Positions 7,275-15,339 of a stretch of 64,000 nucleotides of DNA are shown here, piece after piece. The notes under the pieces were generated by a model. The model was given only the letters and a program-made list of their open reading frames with translations. It ran no database searches and was not told where the DNA came from. Source of the stretch: Ruminococcus sp. AF31-8BH (GTDB taxonomy: Bacteria > Bacillota > Clostridia > Lachnospirales > Lachnospiraceae). The DNA lies in assembly GCF_003460605.1 (NCBI RefSeq), contig NZ_QTVN01000017.1, positions 1 to 64,000 of the forward strand, given 5' to 3'. The translations under genes and the position numbers were made by a program. Each line of letters starts with the position of its first letter. The stretch's first letter is position 1.

Positions 7275-9425
7275 TTATTCCTCTTCTAAAACTTCAAAAG
7301 ACAATGCCCTCTGTGAATCTTCTTTCATAAATTCCGGAACATCCTTTTCCAGAATTGCCCAGGATGCCTCCGATTCCACACCACCAATCACAACCTTCAG
7401 GCTGTCCCAACTTTCCTCTTCTCTTTTTTCCCAGAATGGTACCAGCTGATAACATCTCAGAACTTTTTTCAGTTCCTTCAGCTGCTCTGGCTGATCGTAA
7501 ACGATTGGGGATGAAACTTCATTGTGGTATTCATCCATATAATATTGTACTTCCACAGAACTCAGATCCACATCATCCATAGAGATAGGATACCCTGTTT
7601 CCTTCAAAATTTCAACTGTCCTTTTGAACTGCGGAAATACATAGAAACATGGGGAAAAATAATAATTTCCTGTCTGCCCCGTTCCCATAGCGTTCACACT
7701 TTCCACAAACGGCACACCAGAATAGCCAATACTCAGGCCTGCACAAGGTTCCCCTGTCAGCACCTCTGAATCCGCTTCTTTGATATCCTGTCTCAAAGCA
7801 TCCACCAGCAGCTGCTTCTTCGCCTTATTATCCTGGAAAAGGGAAATCGACTGTCCCGTAATAAAATCACATTTCACCTCATCCACATATTTGTCATCCA
7901 GTTCCAAAATGGAATAGTACTCTGACTTCAGGGTTCCCTCAGTCATGCCCTCTTTCCACAAATTCTTGATATCATCCAGGCCCACCATATATTTACGATA
8001 AACAACACTTCCGGATTTCAGATTATACCGCACCTTGATTCCTAATGTATTTCCAGAAGGATCCCACAGATTACTGGACCACATGGAATGGCTGTCCTGC
8101 AAAATTTCTTTGTAGGCTGCCTTGCTCTCTTTTGCAAGTTTTTTCATGATTTCATAAATATTCTGGTCAACACCCAGATCATTTCCCACAGAATCCCCTG
8201 AATCCAGCATGGTGACAGTGCCGTCCTCATTTACTTTCACGTTATAAGCAATTTCCCAACTGTTATCTGCAGATCCGATCGCTATATTTTCAATCTTATC
8301 ATAGGAAGGAATATATTCGTCATATCCAGTCAGATCAAAAAAGAACACACATGCCACAAGGGCTACACAAACTCCATTCACTGCAAACTGAAGCTTATGG
8401 GAAAAGAATTTCCGGAAATCCCTGTAATAAATAATTTCCATAATACCGCCAGAAAGAATCGTTCCAAGAATCAATCCAAAAATCCACCAGATCGTTCTGG
8501 AACTGTCATTTGACAGCATATAGAAAACAAAGCCGATTCCAAGACCGCCTGAAACCACCACCAGGAATTTTACAGCAGTGCCTGCCCAGGGAAAAACAAA
8601 TGCCATCCCCGTTCTTTCTGATTTTCGGTGTACAAAAGCGCAGTATCCAAGGCCGCCAAGCACAGCTGTCACCAGAAGCACCGCGATCAGCATCCCGCCA
8701 TAATTTCCTTCTGCATATTTTTTCACAAAAGTATAGGCAAGGGCAACTGGTGAAATCAGTTCTTTCAGCACCTTCACAAGGCAATAGGAACTCTCACTGC
8801 GGGTATAATAAAATGCCCTTTCATAAAGATCCAGCAGCACAGAAAACACTGGCCCATAAGCTGCCGCAGCCACCAGAAGCAACGCTCCCATAAGCAGATG
8901 TCCTGTAATGCAGATCACCAGCACAACAGAAAAATACAGCAGCAGATACAGAAGCAGATGAAATACCAGCATAACAAATGCCATTCTCATCAGATGCAAA
9001 CTGAAAAATCCCCGCATTGCCCCGATACACACGCTGAAAAATTCCATCACCAGATAAGGGAGCAGAAAGTACAAAAGGGACTGCAGGCTTTTGTACCAGA
9101 ACATTCTGGAGCGCTTCACCGGAAGACTGTGGTAAAAATCAATTTTCCTAGGGGAATACAGATACCAGAACTGGCTGATCCCGTTAAACAGCGCCGCAAG
9201 AGCAGCCACCGCAAGACCACTCACCATAAAGCCATTCCGCCATAAATTTTCATAGAGGAGGCTGATCTGCTCGGCGGTGTACTCCATTCCGAACCAATTT
9301 CCCAGCATGATCAGCTCCGTCACCGGAAACGCCAGCAAAAAGCCGATGGTGACAAATGCCGGAATCCAGATCATTCCTTTCGATGAAATTTTCATATAAC
9401 GGCTAGAATAAATTTTTGATTTCAT
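7275..9425 (-). CDS. ABC transporter permease of a YtrA-regulated system (DUF6449-like)
   Basis: A 716-residue integral membrane protein. The first 390 residues hold about nine to ten hydrophobic helices, among them WIPAFVTIGFLLAFPVTELIM, SLLYFLLPYLVMEFF and VMLVFHLLLYLLLYF. The remaining 320 residues are a soluble, probably extracytoplasmic domain with no known catalytic motif, resembling what I recall as DUF6449. A single long permease of this kind pairs with the ATPase just upstream, whose stop it overlaps by 23 bases; its start has GGAGGTGG in front. A YtrA-type regulator heads the operon, which in Firmicutes usually means a response to cell-envelope stress or antimicrobial peptides. The substrate is unknown. 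Confidence 0.75.
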   Translation of the reverse strand: MKSKIYSSRYMKISSKGMIWIPAFVTIGFLLAFPVTELIMLGNWFGMEYTAEQISLLYENLWRNGFMVSGLAVAALAALFNGISQFWYLYSPRKIDFYHSLPVKRSRMFWYKSLQSLLYFLLPYLVMEFFSVCIGAMRGFFSLHLMRMAFVMLVFHLLLYLLLYFSVVLVICITGHLLMGALLLVAAAAYGPVFSVLLDLYERAFYYTRSESSYCLVKVLKELISPVALAYTFVKKYAEGNYGGMLIAVLLVTAVLGGLGYCAFVHRKSERTGMAFVFPWAGTAVKFLVVVSGGLGIGFVFYMLSNDSSRTIWWIFGLILGTILSGGIMEIIYYRDFRKFFSHKLQFAVNGVCVALVACVFFFDLTGYDEYIPSYDKIENIAIGSADNSWEIAYNVKVNEDGTVTMLDSGDSVGNDLGVDQNIYEIMKKLAKESKAAYKEILQDSHSMWSSNLWDPSGNTLGIKVRYNLKSGSVVYRKYMVGLDDIKNLWKEGMTEGTLKSEYYSILELDDKYVDEVKCDFITGQSISLFQDNKAKKQLLVDALRQDIKEADSEVLTGEPCAGLSIGYSGVPFVESVNAMGTGQTGNYYFSPCFYVFPQFKRTVEILKETGYPISMDDVDLSSVEVQYYMDEYHNEVSSPIVYDQPEQLKELKKVLRCYQLVPFWEKREEESWDSLKVVIGGVESEASWAILEKDVPEFMKEDSQRALSFEVLEEE

Positions 9426-10302
9426 AGCCAGCCACCTCCGTTTCGCTGATAAAAATTTCCTCCAGAGTCAGAGGAAGCACCTCCATGAAAAGAGGATTTT
9501 TCGCCTGGACTTTCTCCACGATTTCTGATCTGGTTCCCCTTGCCGTGATCATAAGAAGGGAGCCCTGATGCTGTACCTTCAGCACCTGAAGTTCTTTTTC
9601 CAGTTCCTTCTCCTGCTGCCTGCCTCCAAGAACGCACTGGATCTTGTGGATATGGAATTTCATATCCTCCAGGTCTTTGGAAAGAAGGATTCCGCCCTTG
9701 TGCAAAAGCCCCACATGGTCGCAGATGTCCTCCAGTTCCCGCAGATTGTGGGATGCGATCACAGGAGTAAATTCCCGGTTCATGATCTCTGATGCAAAAA
9801 GGCTTTTCACTGCCTGGCGCATCACCGGATCAAGACCGTCGAAGGTCTCATCGCAAAGGAGATATTTGGTGCCGGCACAAACGCCGATGATCACAAGAAG
9901 CTGCTTCTTCATTCCCTTGGAAAATGAGGAAATCCGCTGCTTCTTTTCCAGATGGAACTGATCCATCAGTTCATGGAAAAGCTTGATGCGAAACTCCGGG
10001 TAAAAGTTCCGGTAGAACCGTACCATATCCACCGCTGTATAGTTCGGTGGAAAATAGCTGTCATCTGAGATATAGAAAAACAGCTTCTTGGCTTCCTCAT
10101 TCTCGTACACAGGCAGATCGTCGATAAGAATTTCTCCCTGATCCGGTCGGATAATCCCTGCCATCATCCGAAGCAGAGTGCTTTTCCCGGCGCCGTTGCT
10201 CCCTACAAGACCGAATACTTCCCGGTCTCCAATGTCAAGAGTTGCTTGATTCACAGCCTTTGTCTGACCAAAGGCCTTGCTGCATTCCCTGACTTCTATC
10301 AT
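9403..10302 (-). CDS. ABC transporter ATP-binding protein (YtrB/CcmA-like)
   Basis: A single-domain ABC ATPase of 299 residues. Walker A is GSNGAGKSTLLRMMAG, the signature region reads SSFSKGMKKQLLVIIG (a divergent LSGGQ), and Walker B is KYLLCDETFDGLD, with a cysteine where most have a leucine or aspartate. An H-loop follows (VIASHNLREL). The C-terminal 80 residues are an accessory domain often seen in drug-resistance ATPases. ATG 10302 follows ACAAGGAGGG and overlaps the regulator stop as ATGA, so the start seven codons upstream is unlikely. It powers the permease encoded immediately downstream. Confidence 0.9.
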   Translation of the reverse strand: MIEVRECSKAFGQTKAVNQATLDIGDREVFGLVGSNGAGKSTLLRMMAGIIRPDQGEILIDDLPVYENEEAKKLFFYISDDSYFPPNYTAVDMVRFYRNFYPEFRIKLFHELMDQFHLEKKQRISSFSKGMKKQLLVIIGVCAGTKYLLCDETFDGLDPVMRQAVKSLFASEIMNREFTPVIASHNLRELEDICDHVGLLHKGGILLSKDLEDMKFHIHKIQCVLGGRQQEKELEKELQVLKVQHQGSLLMITARGTRSEIVEKVQAKNPLFMEVLPLTLEEIFISETEVAGYEIKNLF

Positions 10303-10670
10303 GACATTCCCTCCTTGTAACATTCCCTGATAATGTAGATCAGCTCCTCTTCTTCCATTCCCATTGCTTTTCCTTTCTGGATCAGGGATTTCAGTTCTCT
10401 TTTGTAAGCATCTACGCTGGCCTTTCGCACTTCCTGGCTGTCTGCAATAAAATTCCCCTTCCCTTTCACCGGGTAGATCAGGCCTTCCTGCTCCAGCTGC
10501 ATATAAGCCCGCTGTATGGTGTTGGGGTTGATGGATAAGTCCATCGCCAGCTGCCGGACAGAGGGCATCTTCTCCCCAGGCTTTAGCGCCCCGTTCAGGA
10601 TCAGATGCCGGAATTTCTCCACGATTTGTTCGTACAGCGGTCTTCTGTCCTGATAATCCAAAACGATCAT
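10299..10670 (-). CDS. GntR-family transcriptional regulator, YtrA subfamily
   Basis: A 123-residue regulator. The N-terminal winged helix-turn-helix (residues 1-75) reads PLYEQIVEKFRHLILNGALK, then PGEKMPSVRQLAMDLSINPN and TIQRAYMQLEQEGLIY, the classical GntR DNA-binding domain. The C-terminal tail is only about 45 residues of helix, as in the YtrA subfamily, which dimerises without a ligand domain. The open frame runs far upstream, but ATG 10670 is where homology starts and it has AAAGGAGG before it. It is the first gene of the regulator-ATPase-permease operon and very likely represses it through the palindrome at 10721-10743. Confidence 0.9.
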   Translation of the reverse strand: MIVLDYQDRRPLYEQIVEKFRHLILNGALKPGEKMPSVRQLAMDLSINPNTIQRAYMQLEQEGLIYPVKGKGNFIADSQEVRKASVDAYKRELKSLIQKGKAMGMEEEELIYIIRECYKEGMS

Positions 10671-10720
10671 AGACAGGCTGCCTCCTTTTTCTCTTTTTAA
10701 TAAAGTCTCGGTGTGCTTAT

Positions 10721-10774
10721 GTGTATTAATACGTTTAGTACACTTAAGATAACATATTTGCTGGTACTGTTCAA
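10721..10774 (-). promoter_or_regulatory. Promoter and palindromic operator of the YtrA-type operon
   Basis: Minus-strand promoter: -35 TTGAAC (10769-10774), 17-base spacer, -10 TATCTT (10746-10751). Right after it is a palindrome at 10721-10743, GTGTACTAA-N5-TTAATACAC, with one mismatch between arms. Position at the transcription start and the GTGTA/TACAC arms fit a YtrA-type GntR repressor site. Confidence 0.65.
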
Positions 10775-10803
10775 TAGGTACAGTTATTAAATATTTATAA
10801 ACA

Positions 10804-10879
10804 CAAAAACTCAGAAAAAGCTTTCTGGCGGAACGCAGCTGCGATGGCTGCGAAACGGCAGGAAAGTTTTTCTGAGTTT
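10804..10879 (-). terminator. Large terminator hairpin after the CPBP protease gene
   Basis: A long stem with arms AAACTCAGAAAAA (10807-10819) and TTTTTCTGAGTTT (10867-10879), with further CTTTC/GAAAG and CAGC/GCTG pairings inside. On the minus strand the lower arm continues into TTTTTG. It is 12 bases past the stop at 10891. Confidence 0.85.
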
Positions 10880-10890
10880 CTGTATGATTT

Positions 10891-11790
10891 TTATATTTTT
10901 CTAGTACAACCTCTCTTCTGGTACTTCCTGTAACAATACCAGATTCCGTAAGTTCCCGCCAGAACCAGGAACACATTCAGTACCATAACGGACATAGTTC
11001 CTGTGTGATCCAGCATGTACAGCATCACATCACTTACGATCAGGCTCCAGATGTTTGCGCCCATGTGAAGAAGCACACTGGTGAACAGCTTCCCGCTCCA
11101 TTCCAGAAGCAGCGCGAAAAGTGTTCCCAATATCGTGGCGTAAACGCCCTGGAGCAGATTCATGTGGTAGATTCCAAAGCAAAGGCCGGACAAAAGCGCG
11201 GCGGTTACCACGCGCATGTTGTCACGCATGCGAAGAAATACCAGCCATCGGAAAATAATTTCCTCCGCAAGAGGCGCGATAATACCCATCCAGAAAATTA
11301 AGCTCCAGATGCTTTTTCCATCAGAGATCAGGGACTGAGTTTCCTGGTAGACTTCCGGGTTTAAATACTGCTGGAAAAGTCCGACGAGAATATTTCCGTA
11401 CTGTCCCAGGAATGCACCGATCACAAGGAACATGATCATTTCCGGAATGTGAAGATGTCCGCCTATGAGGCTGGAGCAAGATACATTCTTTCCGCTTCCA
11501 GCACCAAAGTCCTGTATTCTGCCATCTGAAATGCTGGCAGGCGTCAGTTCTTTTCCCAGTCTTCCCAAAATTCCAGTCAGGCTTCTTCTCCTGTAATCCC
11601 CCCGGTATAGCCAGATGCAGGGCACAGATGCCAGGATTCCAGTGAGCCCGGTGAGCAGAAGTGCCTGTTGGTAATAAGCCGTAATATCAGCTCCTGTCCG
11701 CCACACCAGAAGATACATTCCCAGATAGGACAAAACCTGGGAAATAGCAAAATGGATTCCTATTGGGTACAGGCATTTCCATGCCAGCAC
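10891..11790 (-). CDS. CPBP-family intramembrane metalloprotease
   Basis: A polytopic membrane protein of 299 residues with the three CPBP (Abi) motifs: EEIIFR in LAEEIIFRWLVFLR, FGIYH in GLCFGIYHMNLL, and HMGAN in LLHMGANIWSLI. The glutamates and histidines of these motifs form the active site of the Rce1/CAAX-like family. I count seven to eight hydrophobic helices. In Firmicutes such proteins are linked to peptide maturation or bacteriocin self-immunity, but the substrate cannot be told from sequence. The start is uncertain: GTG 11790 lacks a clear Shine-Dalgarno site and lies 26 bases after the HAD gene stop, so it is probably cotranscribed with that gene. Confidence 0.85.
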   Translation of the reverse strand: MLAWKCLYPIGIHFAISQVLSYLGMYLLVWRTGADITAYYQQALLLTGLTGILASVPCIWLYRGDYRRRSLTGILGRLGKELTPASISDGRIQDFGAGSGKNVSCSSLIGGHLHIPEMIMFLVIGAFLGQYGNILVGLFQQYLNPEVYQETQSLISDGKSIWSLIFWMGIIAPLAEEIIFRWLVFLRMRDNMRVVTAALLSGLCFGIYHMNLLQGVYATILGTLFALLLEWSGKLFTSVLLHMGANIWSLIVSDVMLYMLDHTGTMSVMVLNVFLVLAGTYGIWYCYRKYQKRGCTRKI

Positions 11791-11816
11791 AGGAGGTTTT
11801 TGCTTTCTTCTGGGGC

Positions 11817-12464
11817 TTAGGCGAAAAAATCCAGGATCTCTTCTGCGGAATTTACAATCTTATAGGGATGAGCGTTTTCCAGTTCTTCTTCGGTGCCATA
11901 GCCGTAGGAAACCGCAATGCACTCAAGCCCTGCACGTCTTGCGCCAAACACGTCATGCTCTTTGTCGCCAACCATCATTACCTGATCCCTATGTTCAGAA
12001 AGCCCCAGCCGTTTAAGTGCTTCCTCAATCACTTCCGTCTTATTGGTTCTGCCGCCCTCCGGCTCACTTCCTACCATCTCATCAAAATAAGAATCAATGT
12101 GAAAATGCTCTGCTACGATTTTCACAAAAACCTCTGGCTTTGAGGAGGCAATGGCCAGTTTATATCCCCTGTTTTTCAGCCCGGACAGCATTTCTTCGAT
12201 TCCAGGGTACAGCTCGTTTTCGAAAATACCAATGGGAGCGTATCTCTCCCGGTAAATCTCCACTGCCTTTCTTGCAGTTTCCTCATCGATTCCTGCATAT
12301 TCTTCAAACTGCTCCAGAAGGGGCGGTCCTACGAAAATACGCAGCTTCTGAAGATCCGGTTCCGGCTTGCCGATTTTCTCTAGTGCGTACTGTACAGATT
12401 TGGTGATTCCCTCACCGGAATCTGTAAGGGTTCCATCTAAGTCAAAGAAAATTGCTTTATACAT
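11817..12464 (-). CDS. HAD-superfamily phosphatase, phosphoglycolate phosphatase-like
   Basis: A 215-residue HAD hydrolase of subclass IA. Motif I is FFDLDGTLTDSG with both catalytic aspartates, motif II is AIASSKPE, and motif III/IV is VMMVGDKEHDVFGARRAG. The helical cap lies between residues about 15 and 85. Related proteins are phosphoglycolate phosphatases and 5'-nucleotidases, and the substrate cannot be fixed from sequence. The start has AGGAGG 13 bases upstream. A good promoter (12554-12582) precedes it, and the CPBP protease gene follows on the same strand. Confidence 0.88.
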   Translation of the reverse strand: MYKAIFFDLDGTLTDSGEGITKSVQYALEKIGKPEPDLQKLRIFVGPPLLEQFEEYAGIDEETARKAVEIYRERYAPIGIFENELYPGIEEMLSGLKNRGYKLAIASSKPEVFVKIVAEHFHIDSYFDEMVGSEPEGGRTNKTEVIEEALKRLGLSEHRDQVMMVGDKEHDVFGARRAGLECIAVSYGYGTEEELENAHPYKIVNSAEEILDFFA

Positions 12465-12553
12465 CTATATGTCAGCCTCCTGTTTATCAAGTATTTTGAA
12501 GCGTATGACTGCCAATGTACCAGACGGTTACGCTTTTTCTTATATGGTTGTTT

Positions 12554-12582
12554 ATTATATCATCATTTTATTCTATCGTCCA
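12554..12582 (-). promoter_or_regulatory. Promoter for the HAD phosphatase-CPBP transcript
   Basis: Minus strand: -35 TGGACG (12577-12582), 17-base spacer, -10 TATAAT (12554-12559), with TG one base upstream of the -10 (extended form). It overlaps the last codons of the neighbouring gene that ends at 12568. Confidence 0.65.
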
Positions 12583-13752
12583 GACTGGCATTTTCACGAT
12601 CTTCTTTCCATCTAAGACAGCCAGCAGTTCTATGAAATTGGTTTTCTTCGTAATTGGCTCATCCAGGATAAGAGCATCCCCCTCCTGGTGCCAGGAAGCT
12701 TCTTCCCCGTTTAAGCGTAAGGACAAAATTGTGACATCCTGATTCTCTTCTGTTTTTACAAGCTTTATTTCGGGATATTCATTGATAGGGACAGTTTTTG
12801 CGTGATGAAAATATATGGTTTTGTTATAATTTTCATCCGTATTTTGTGTTTCTTCTTTATTTTCATGATTACTGTTATAAAATTTAAGTTCCGGTGAGTT
12901 TTTTGCCATGCCAACTGCTGAAAAAACCGTGCCAAGTGCTGTGATCTTATGCACAGAGGGAGCGGCTGTGGGACTGATTTCCTTGGAATCTTCTTTTGAA
13001 TCTTCTTTTGAATCTTCTTTTGGATTTTCCTCTCGCTTCTCTTTTGCTTTTTCATCTGTAGTTGAAGCTGACTTTTTTTCTTTGGAAGCTTTATTTCCTG
13101 TACCATCACTGCTTTTTTTCGATTGACTATTTAGAGCGTAGCTGGGGTTGGTATTCTCATTATTTCCCGCCCCGCTGCTGTTGTCGTTGCTGGCGCAGTA
13201 TCCTTCACTGGCACCCGCATTTTGCTCATAGTTTTCTGTAGGACTATTGTTGTTATGATTCCCATAACTGCTTTCACCACTGCCATTATTTCCCCCATAG
13301 CTGTTTTCATTACCATTAGGATTCCCCCAGGAGCCGCTTTCATTGCTGCTGGTATTCTCCCCTTGGCTGCCTTCACTGCTTTTATTACTCGCTTCGGGAT
13401 TGTTTACGCTACTATTATTATTTGCTCCAGAACCACTTGCGTTGCTATTATTATTTGTTCCAGAACTGCTTGTGCTATTGTTATTATTTGTTTCTGGGCT
13501 GCTTGCGCTGCTGCCTCCATTTGGACTCTGCTCTGGCTTCGCTGGTTCCTGGGGCGCTTCCGGTTCTTCTGTCCAGTCATCAAATGTACCCCCATCCCCT
13601 CCAATGTCAATATCGAATCCGCCGAACTCTCCTGCATAGATTTGGCTGTGAATATCGCCGCATATGATACCAGCCATAATAATCACAATCGCTCCAGCTC
13701 TCCACCGTTTCACTTTCTTTTCAACCGTTTTTCTCATATCTTCACACTTCAA
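12568..13752 (-). CDS. Single-pass membrane protein with long Asn/Ser/Gly-rich linker, next to a Ser/Thr kinase
   Basis: I recognise no family. The 394-residue protein has an N-terminal membrane helix (GAIVIIMAGIICG, about residues 20-32). A Gly/Asp segment follows, then a low-complexity linker of about 170 residues dominated by N, S and G, a lysine/glutamate-rich segment with a KEDSKEDSKEDSKE run, and a folded-looking C-terminus of about 120 residues ending in PVWTIE. The KEDS run is encoded by three perfect 12-bp repeats (12986-13021). The linker suggests an outward-reaching domain on a flexible stalk. The start is uncertain: TTG 13752 or ATG 13737. It begins 34 bases after the kinase gene and is likely its partner or substrate, which is inference from position and the Ser/Thr-rich linker. 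Confidence 0.65.
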   Translation of the reverse strand: MKCEDMRKTVEKKVKRWRAGAIVIIMAGIICGDIHSQIYAGEFGGFDIDIGGDGGTFDDWTEEPEAPQEPAKPEQSPNGGSSASSPETNNNNSTSSSGTNNNSNASGSGANNNSSVNNPEASNKSSEGSQGENTSSNESGSWGNPNGNENSYGGNNGSGESSYGNHNNNSPTENYEQNAGASEGYCASNDNSSGAGNNENTNPSYALNSQSKKSSDGTGNKASKEKKSASTTDEKAKEKREENPKEDSKEDSKEDSKEISPTAAPSVHKITALGTVFSAVGMAKNSPELKFYNSNHENKEETQNTDENYNKTIYFHHAKTVPINEYPEIKLVKTEENQDVTILSLRLNGEEASWHQEGDALILDEPITKKTNFIELLAVLDGKKIVKMPVWTIE

Positions 13753-13826
13753 CTGCCTTCCAGTTATTTTTCCATAGCTTCACGCTTCAATCAATTTCCA
13801 GCTGCGTTTCCCATATTTTCACGCTT
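13743..13826 (-). repeat. Three tandem imperfect 38-39 bp repeats joining the kinase gene to the next gene
   Basis: Units begin on the minus strand at 13826, 13787 and 13749, each starting AAGCGTGAA or AAGTGTGAA followed by xxTATG. Unit 1 encodes the last kinase residues (SVKIWETQLEID). Unit 2, right after the kinase stop, would read SVKLWKNNWKAVEV in the same frame, a second version of that tail. Unit 3 runs into the start of the downstream gene. Confidence 0.7.
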
Positions 13827-15025
13827 TGACAGTCCGTTCCGTCTGCCCCGCTTGTTTTGTATAAAGCCAGAAGCTTTCTGCTGGAGCTTCGCTGGCCTCT
13901 TCGCAGAAGAAACAGGCCATATTTTCCATAGCCTTCTGCATATTCCGGTGCGTATAAAAGCAGCTGTTCATAATATACCGCTGCCCGTTTCCACTCTTTC
14001 TGCAGTTCTGCATTCGCCGCCAGCAAAAGTAAAATACGCCTCTGCTCTCTGTCTTCTTTATATTCTTTTTGTATTTTCTGCAATTCTGTCTCAGCCCTTT
14101 GGCACAAATTTTCCCAGGATTTGCCTACCTGCGCATTTTCATCAGTGTTTTTTTCTGCCAAAGTGTCATAATAAAGCGTCGTTACTTCTGTCAGCGCTTC
14201 CTTAAAGGAAGGCTTTCTCTCCCGCACTGCAAAAAACATGCCGCCAGCAAGCAGAACTGCGGCCGTTCCCAGCACTACTGCCATATTCTTTCTGGTCCGC
14301 CCTCTTCTTTTCCCTATGTTAAGAAGCATTTTCTTTGCCTGTGCCGCACTTTGCAAACGTTTTTCTTCCTGCAGCTGCACACAGCGATGCACAAACAGCC
14401 ACAGCCCCGGAATCTTCCACAAAATTCTCCCCCAGTTTCGCCCGGCCAAAGAGCGGATGGTTTTTCCAAGAGCAAAAAGATCACTTCTTTCACTGACTTT
14501 TCCCTGATACTGCTCCGGCGCGGCGAAGCCCTCCGTTCCCATACAGATTCTGGGCTCATTTCCAAATCCCAGTACTGCACTTCCAAAATCCACCAGATAC
14601 AGCCTGCCAGTCTCCGACAGCATCAGGTTATCCGGCTTCAAATCCCCATAATAAATGGGCGGCTTCTGATTATGTAGATATTCCAGCACCTGAAGCACCG
14701 TATCTGAATAACTCAGGATTTCCTCTGCTGTAAATACATGCCCCACTCTTTGCAGCTGTCCCAGGGACTTTCCCCGGATAAATTCCATCACAAGATAGCA
14801 GGCTTCTTCTGTCTCAATATAGTCCACCATCCTTGGAACAAAAGGATGTTCCAGCAGACGCAAAAGCTTTGCTTCCCGTTTTTTGGAGATGGGAAGTTCC
14901 TTCACTGCCCAGTAATTTCCAAGCTCCATATCCCTGGCAAGGTACAGATGTCCCTCTCCCCCGGAGCCGATTTCCTCCACAACGCAGTAACGCATTTTTA
15001 AAATCATGCCTGTAAGACTGATCAT
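13787..15025 (-). CDS. Membrane-anchored Hanks-type serine/threonine protein kinase
   Basis: A 412-residue kinase. From M(15025): glycine loop IGSGGEGHLYLARD near residue 20, invariant lysine in WAVKELP (about 42), catalytic loop YYGDLKPDN (aspartate about 128; the usual HRD reads YGD), DFG at about 146-148 and APEQY with the P+1 loop. A membrane helix follows (MAVVLGTAAVLLAGGMFFAV, about 248-267). The C-terminal 140 residues outside are helical with TPR-like text (AAVYYEQLLLYAPEYAEGY). There are no PASTA repeats, so it is not the PrkC cell-wall kinase. Similar TPR-tailed kinases sit beside FHA or secretion genes in Clostridia. The GTG at 15031 is an alternative start. The 3' end carries a tandem repeat. 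Confidence 0.88.
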   Translation of the reverse strand: MISLTGMILKMRYCVVEEIGSGGEGHLYLARDMELGNYWAVKELPISKKREAKLLRLLEHPFVPRMVDYIETEEACYLVMEFIRGKSLGQLQRVGHVFTAEEILSYSDTVLQVLEYLHNQKPPIYYGDLKPDNLMLSETGRLYLVDFGSAVLGFGNEPRICMGTEGFAAPEQYQGKVSERSDLFALGKTIRSLAGRNWGRILWKIPGLWLFVHRCVQLQEEKRLQSAAQAKKMLLNIGKRRGRTRKNMAVVLGTAAVLLAGGMFFAVRERKPSFKEALTEVTTLYYDTLAEKNTDENAQVGKSWENLCQRAETELQKIQKEYKEDREQRRILLLLAANAELQKEWKRAAVYYEQLLLYAPEYAEGYGKYGLFLLRRGQRSSSRKLLALYKTSGADGTDCQSVKIWETQLEID

Positions 15026-15339
15026 GACCACCTCTTTTTTATGTAAAAAACTGTCTGGAAATAAAAATTAAGTGAATAAAACCAATGATAAATCAGATAA
15101 AATTAGAGATTATGAAATGCCCGCGTTTTCCATCTGGGCATTTAAGAATGTAATCGAAATTATAACACTAGAATCCTCATCTGAAAAGTACTTTATAAAA
15201 ATTTCAGAACTGCATAAAATCTCAGCAACCGACCATTTATACATTCCTTTCCAACTATTTTTCCATAAAAAACTGCTATATGATCACAGAATAAGCTCTT
15301 CCTTAACTTCTGTTTTCATACAGCAGTTATAGCTTTCTC
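15026..15339. other. AT-rich intergenic region, no gene seen
   Basis: About 310 bases between the kinase gene and the end of the ABC exporter. It holds the exporter terminator (15266-15328) and must hold the kinase promoter, but I find no clear -35/-10 pair. An open frame at 15072-15332 on the plus strand has no ribosome-binding site and no recognisable product, so I do not call it. Confidence 0.5.
15266..15328 (-). terminator. Terminator of the MarR-ABC exporter operon
   Basis: Arms AACTGCTATATGA (15271-15283) and TCATACAGCAGTT (15316-15328) pair with one mismatch around a 32-base loop. On the minus strand the stem is followed by TTTTTTATGG, a T-run. Confidence 0.7.

Noticed and set aside
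10671..10976. An N-terminal extension of the GntR regulator encoded upstream of 10670
   Set aside because: The frame is open by chance. It passes through the promoter, the operator and the CPBP terminator, and homology begins at the ATG at 10670.
13170..13520. Repetitive Asn/Ser/Gly-coding tract that could be mistaken for a CRISPR or satellite array
   Set aside because: The repeats are irregular, in frame and coding; there are no unique spacers. The same applies to the Gly/Thr/Ser tract at 54,900-55,230.
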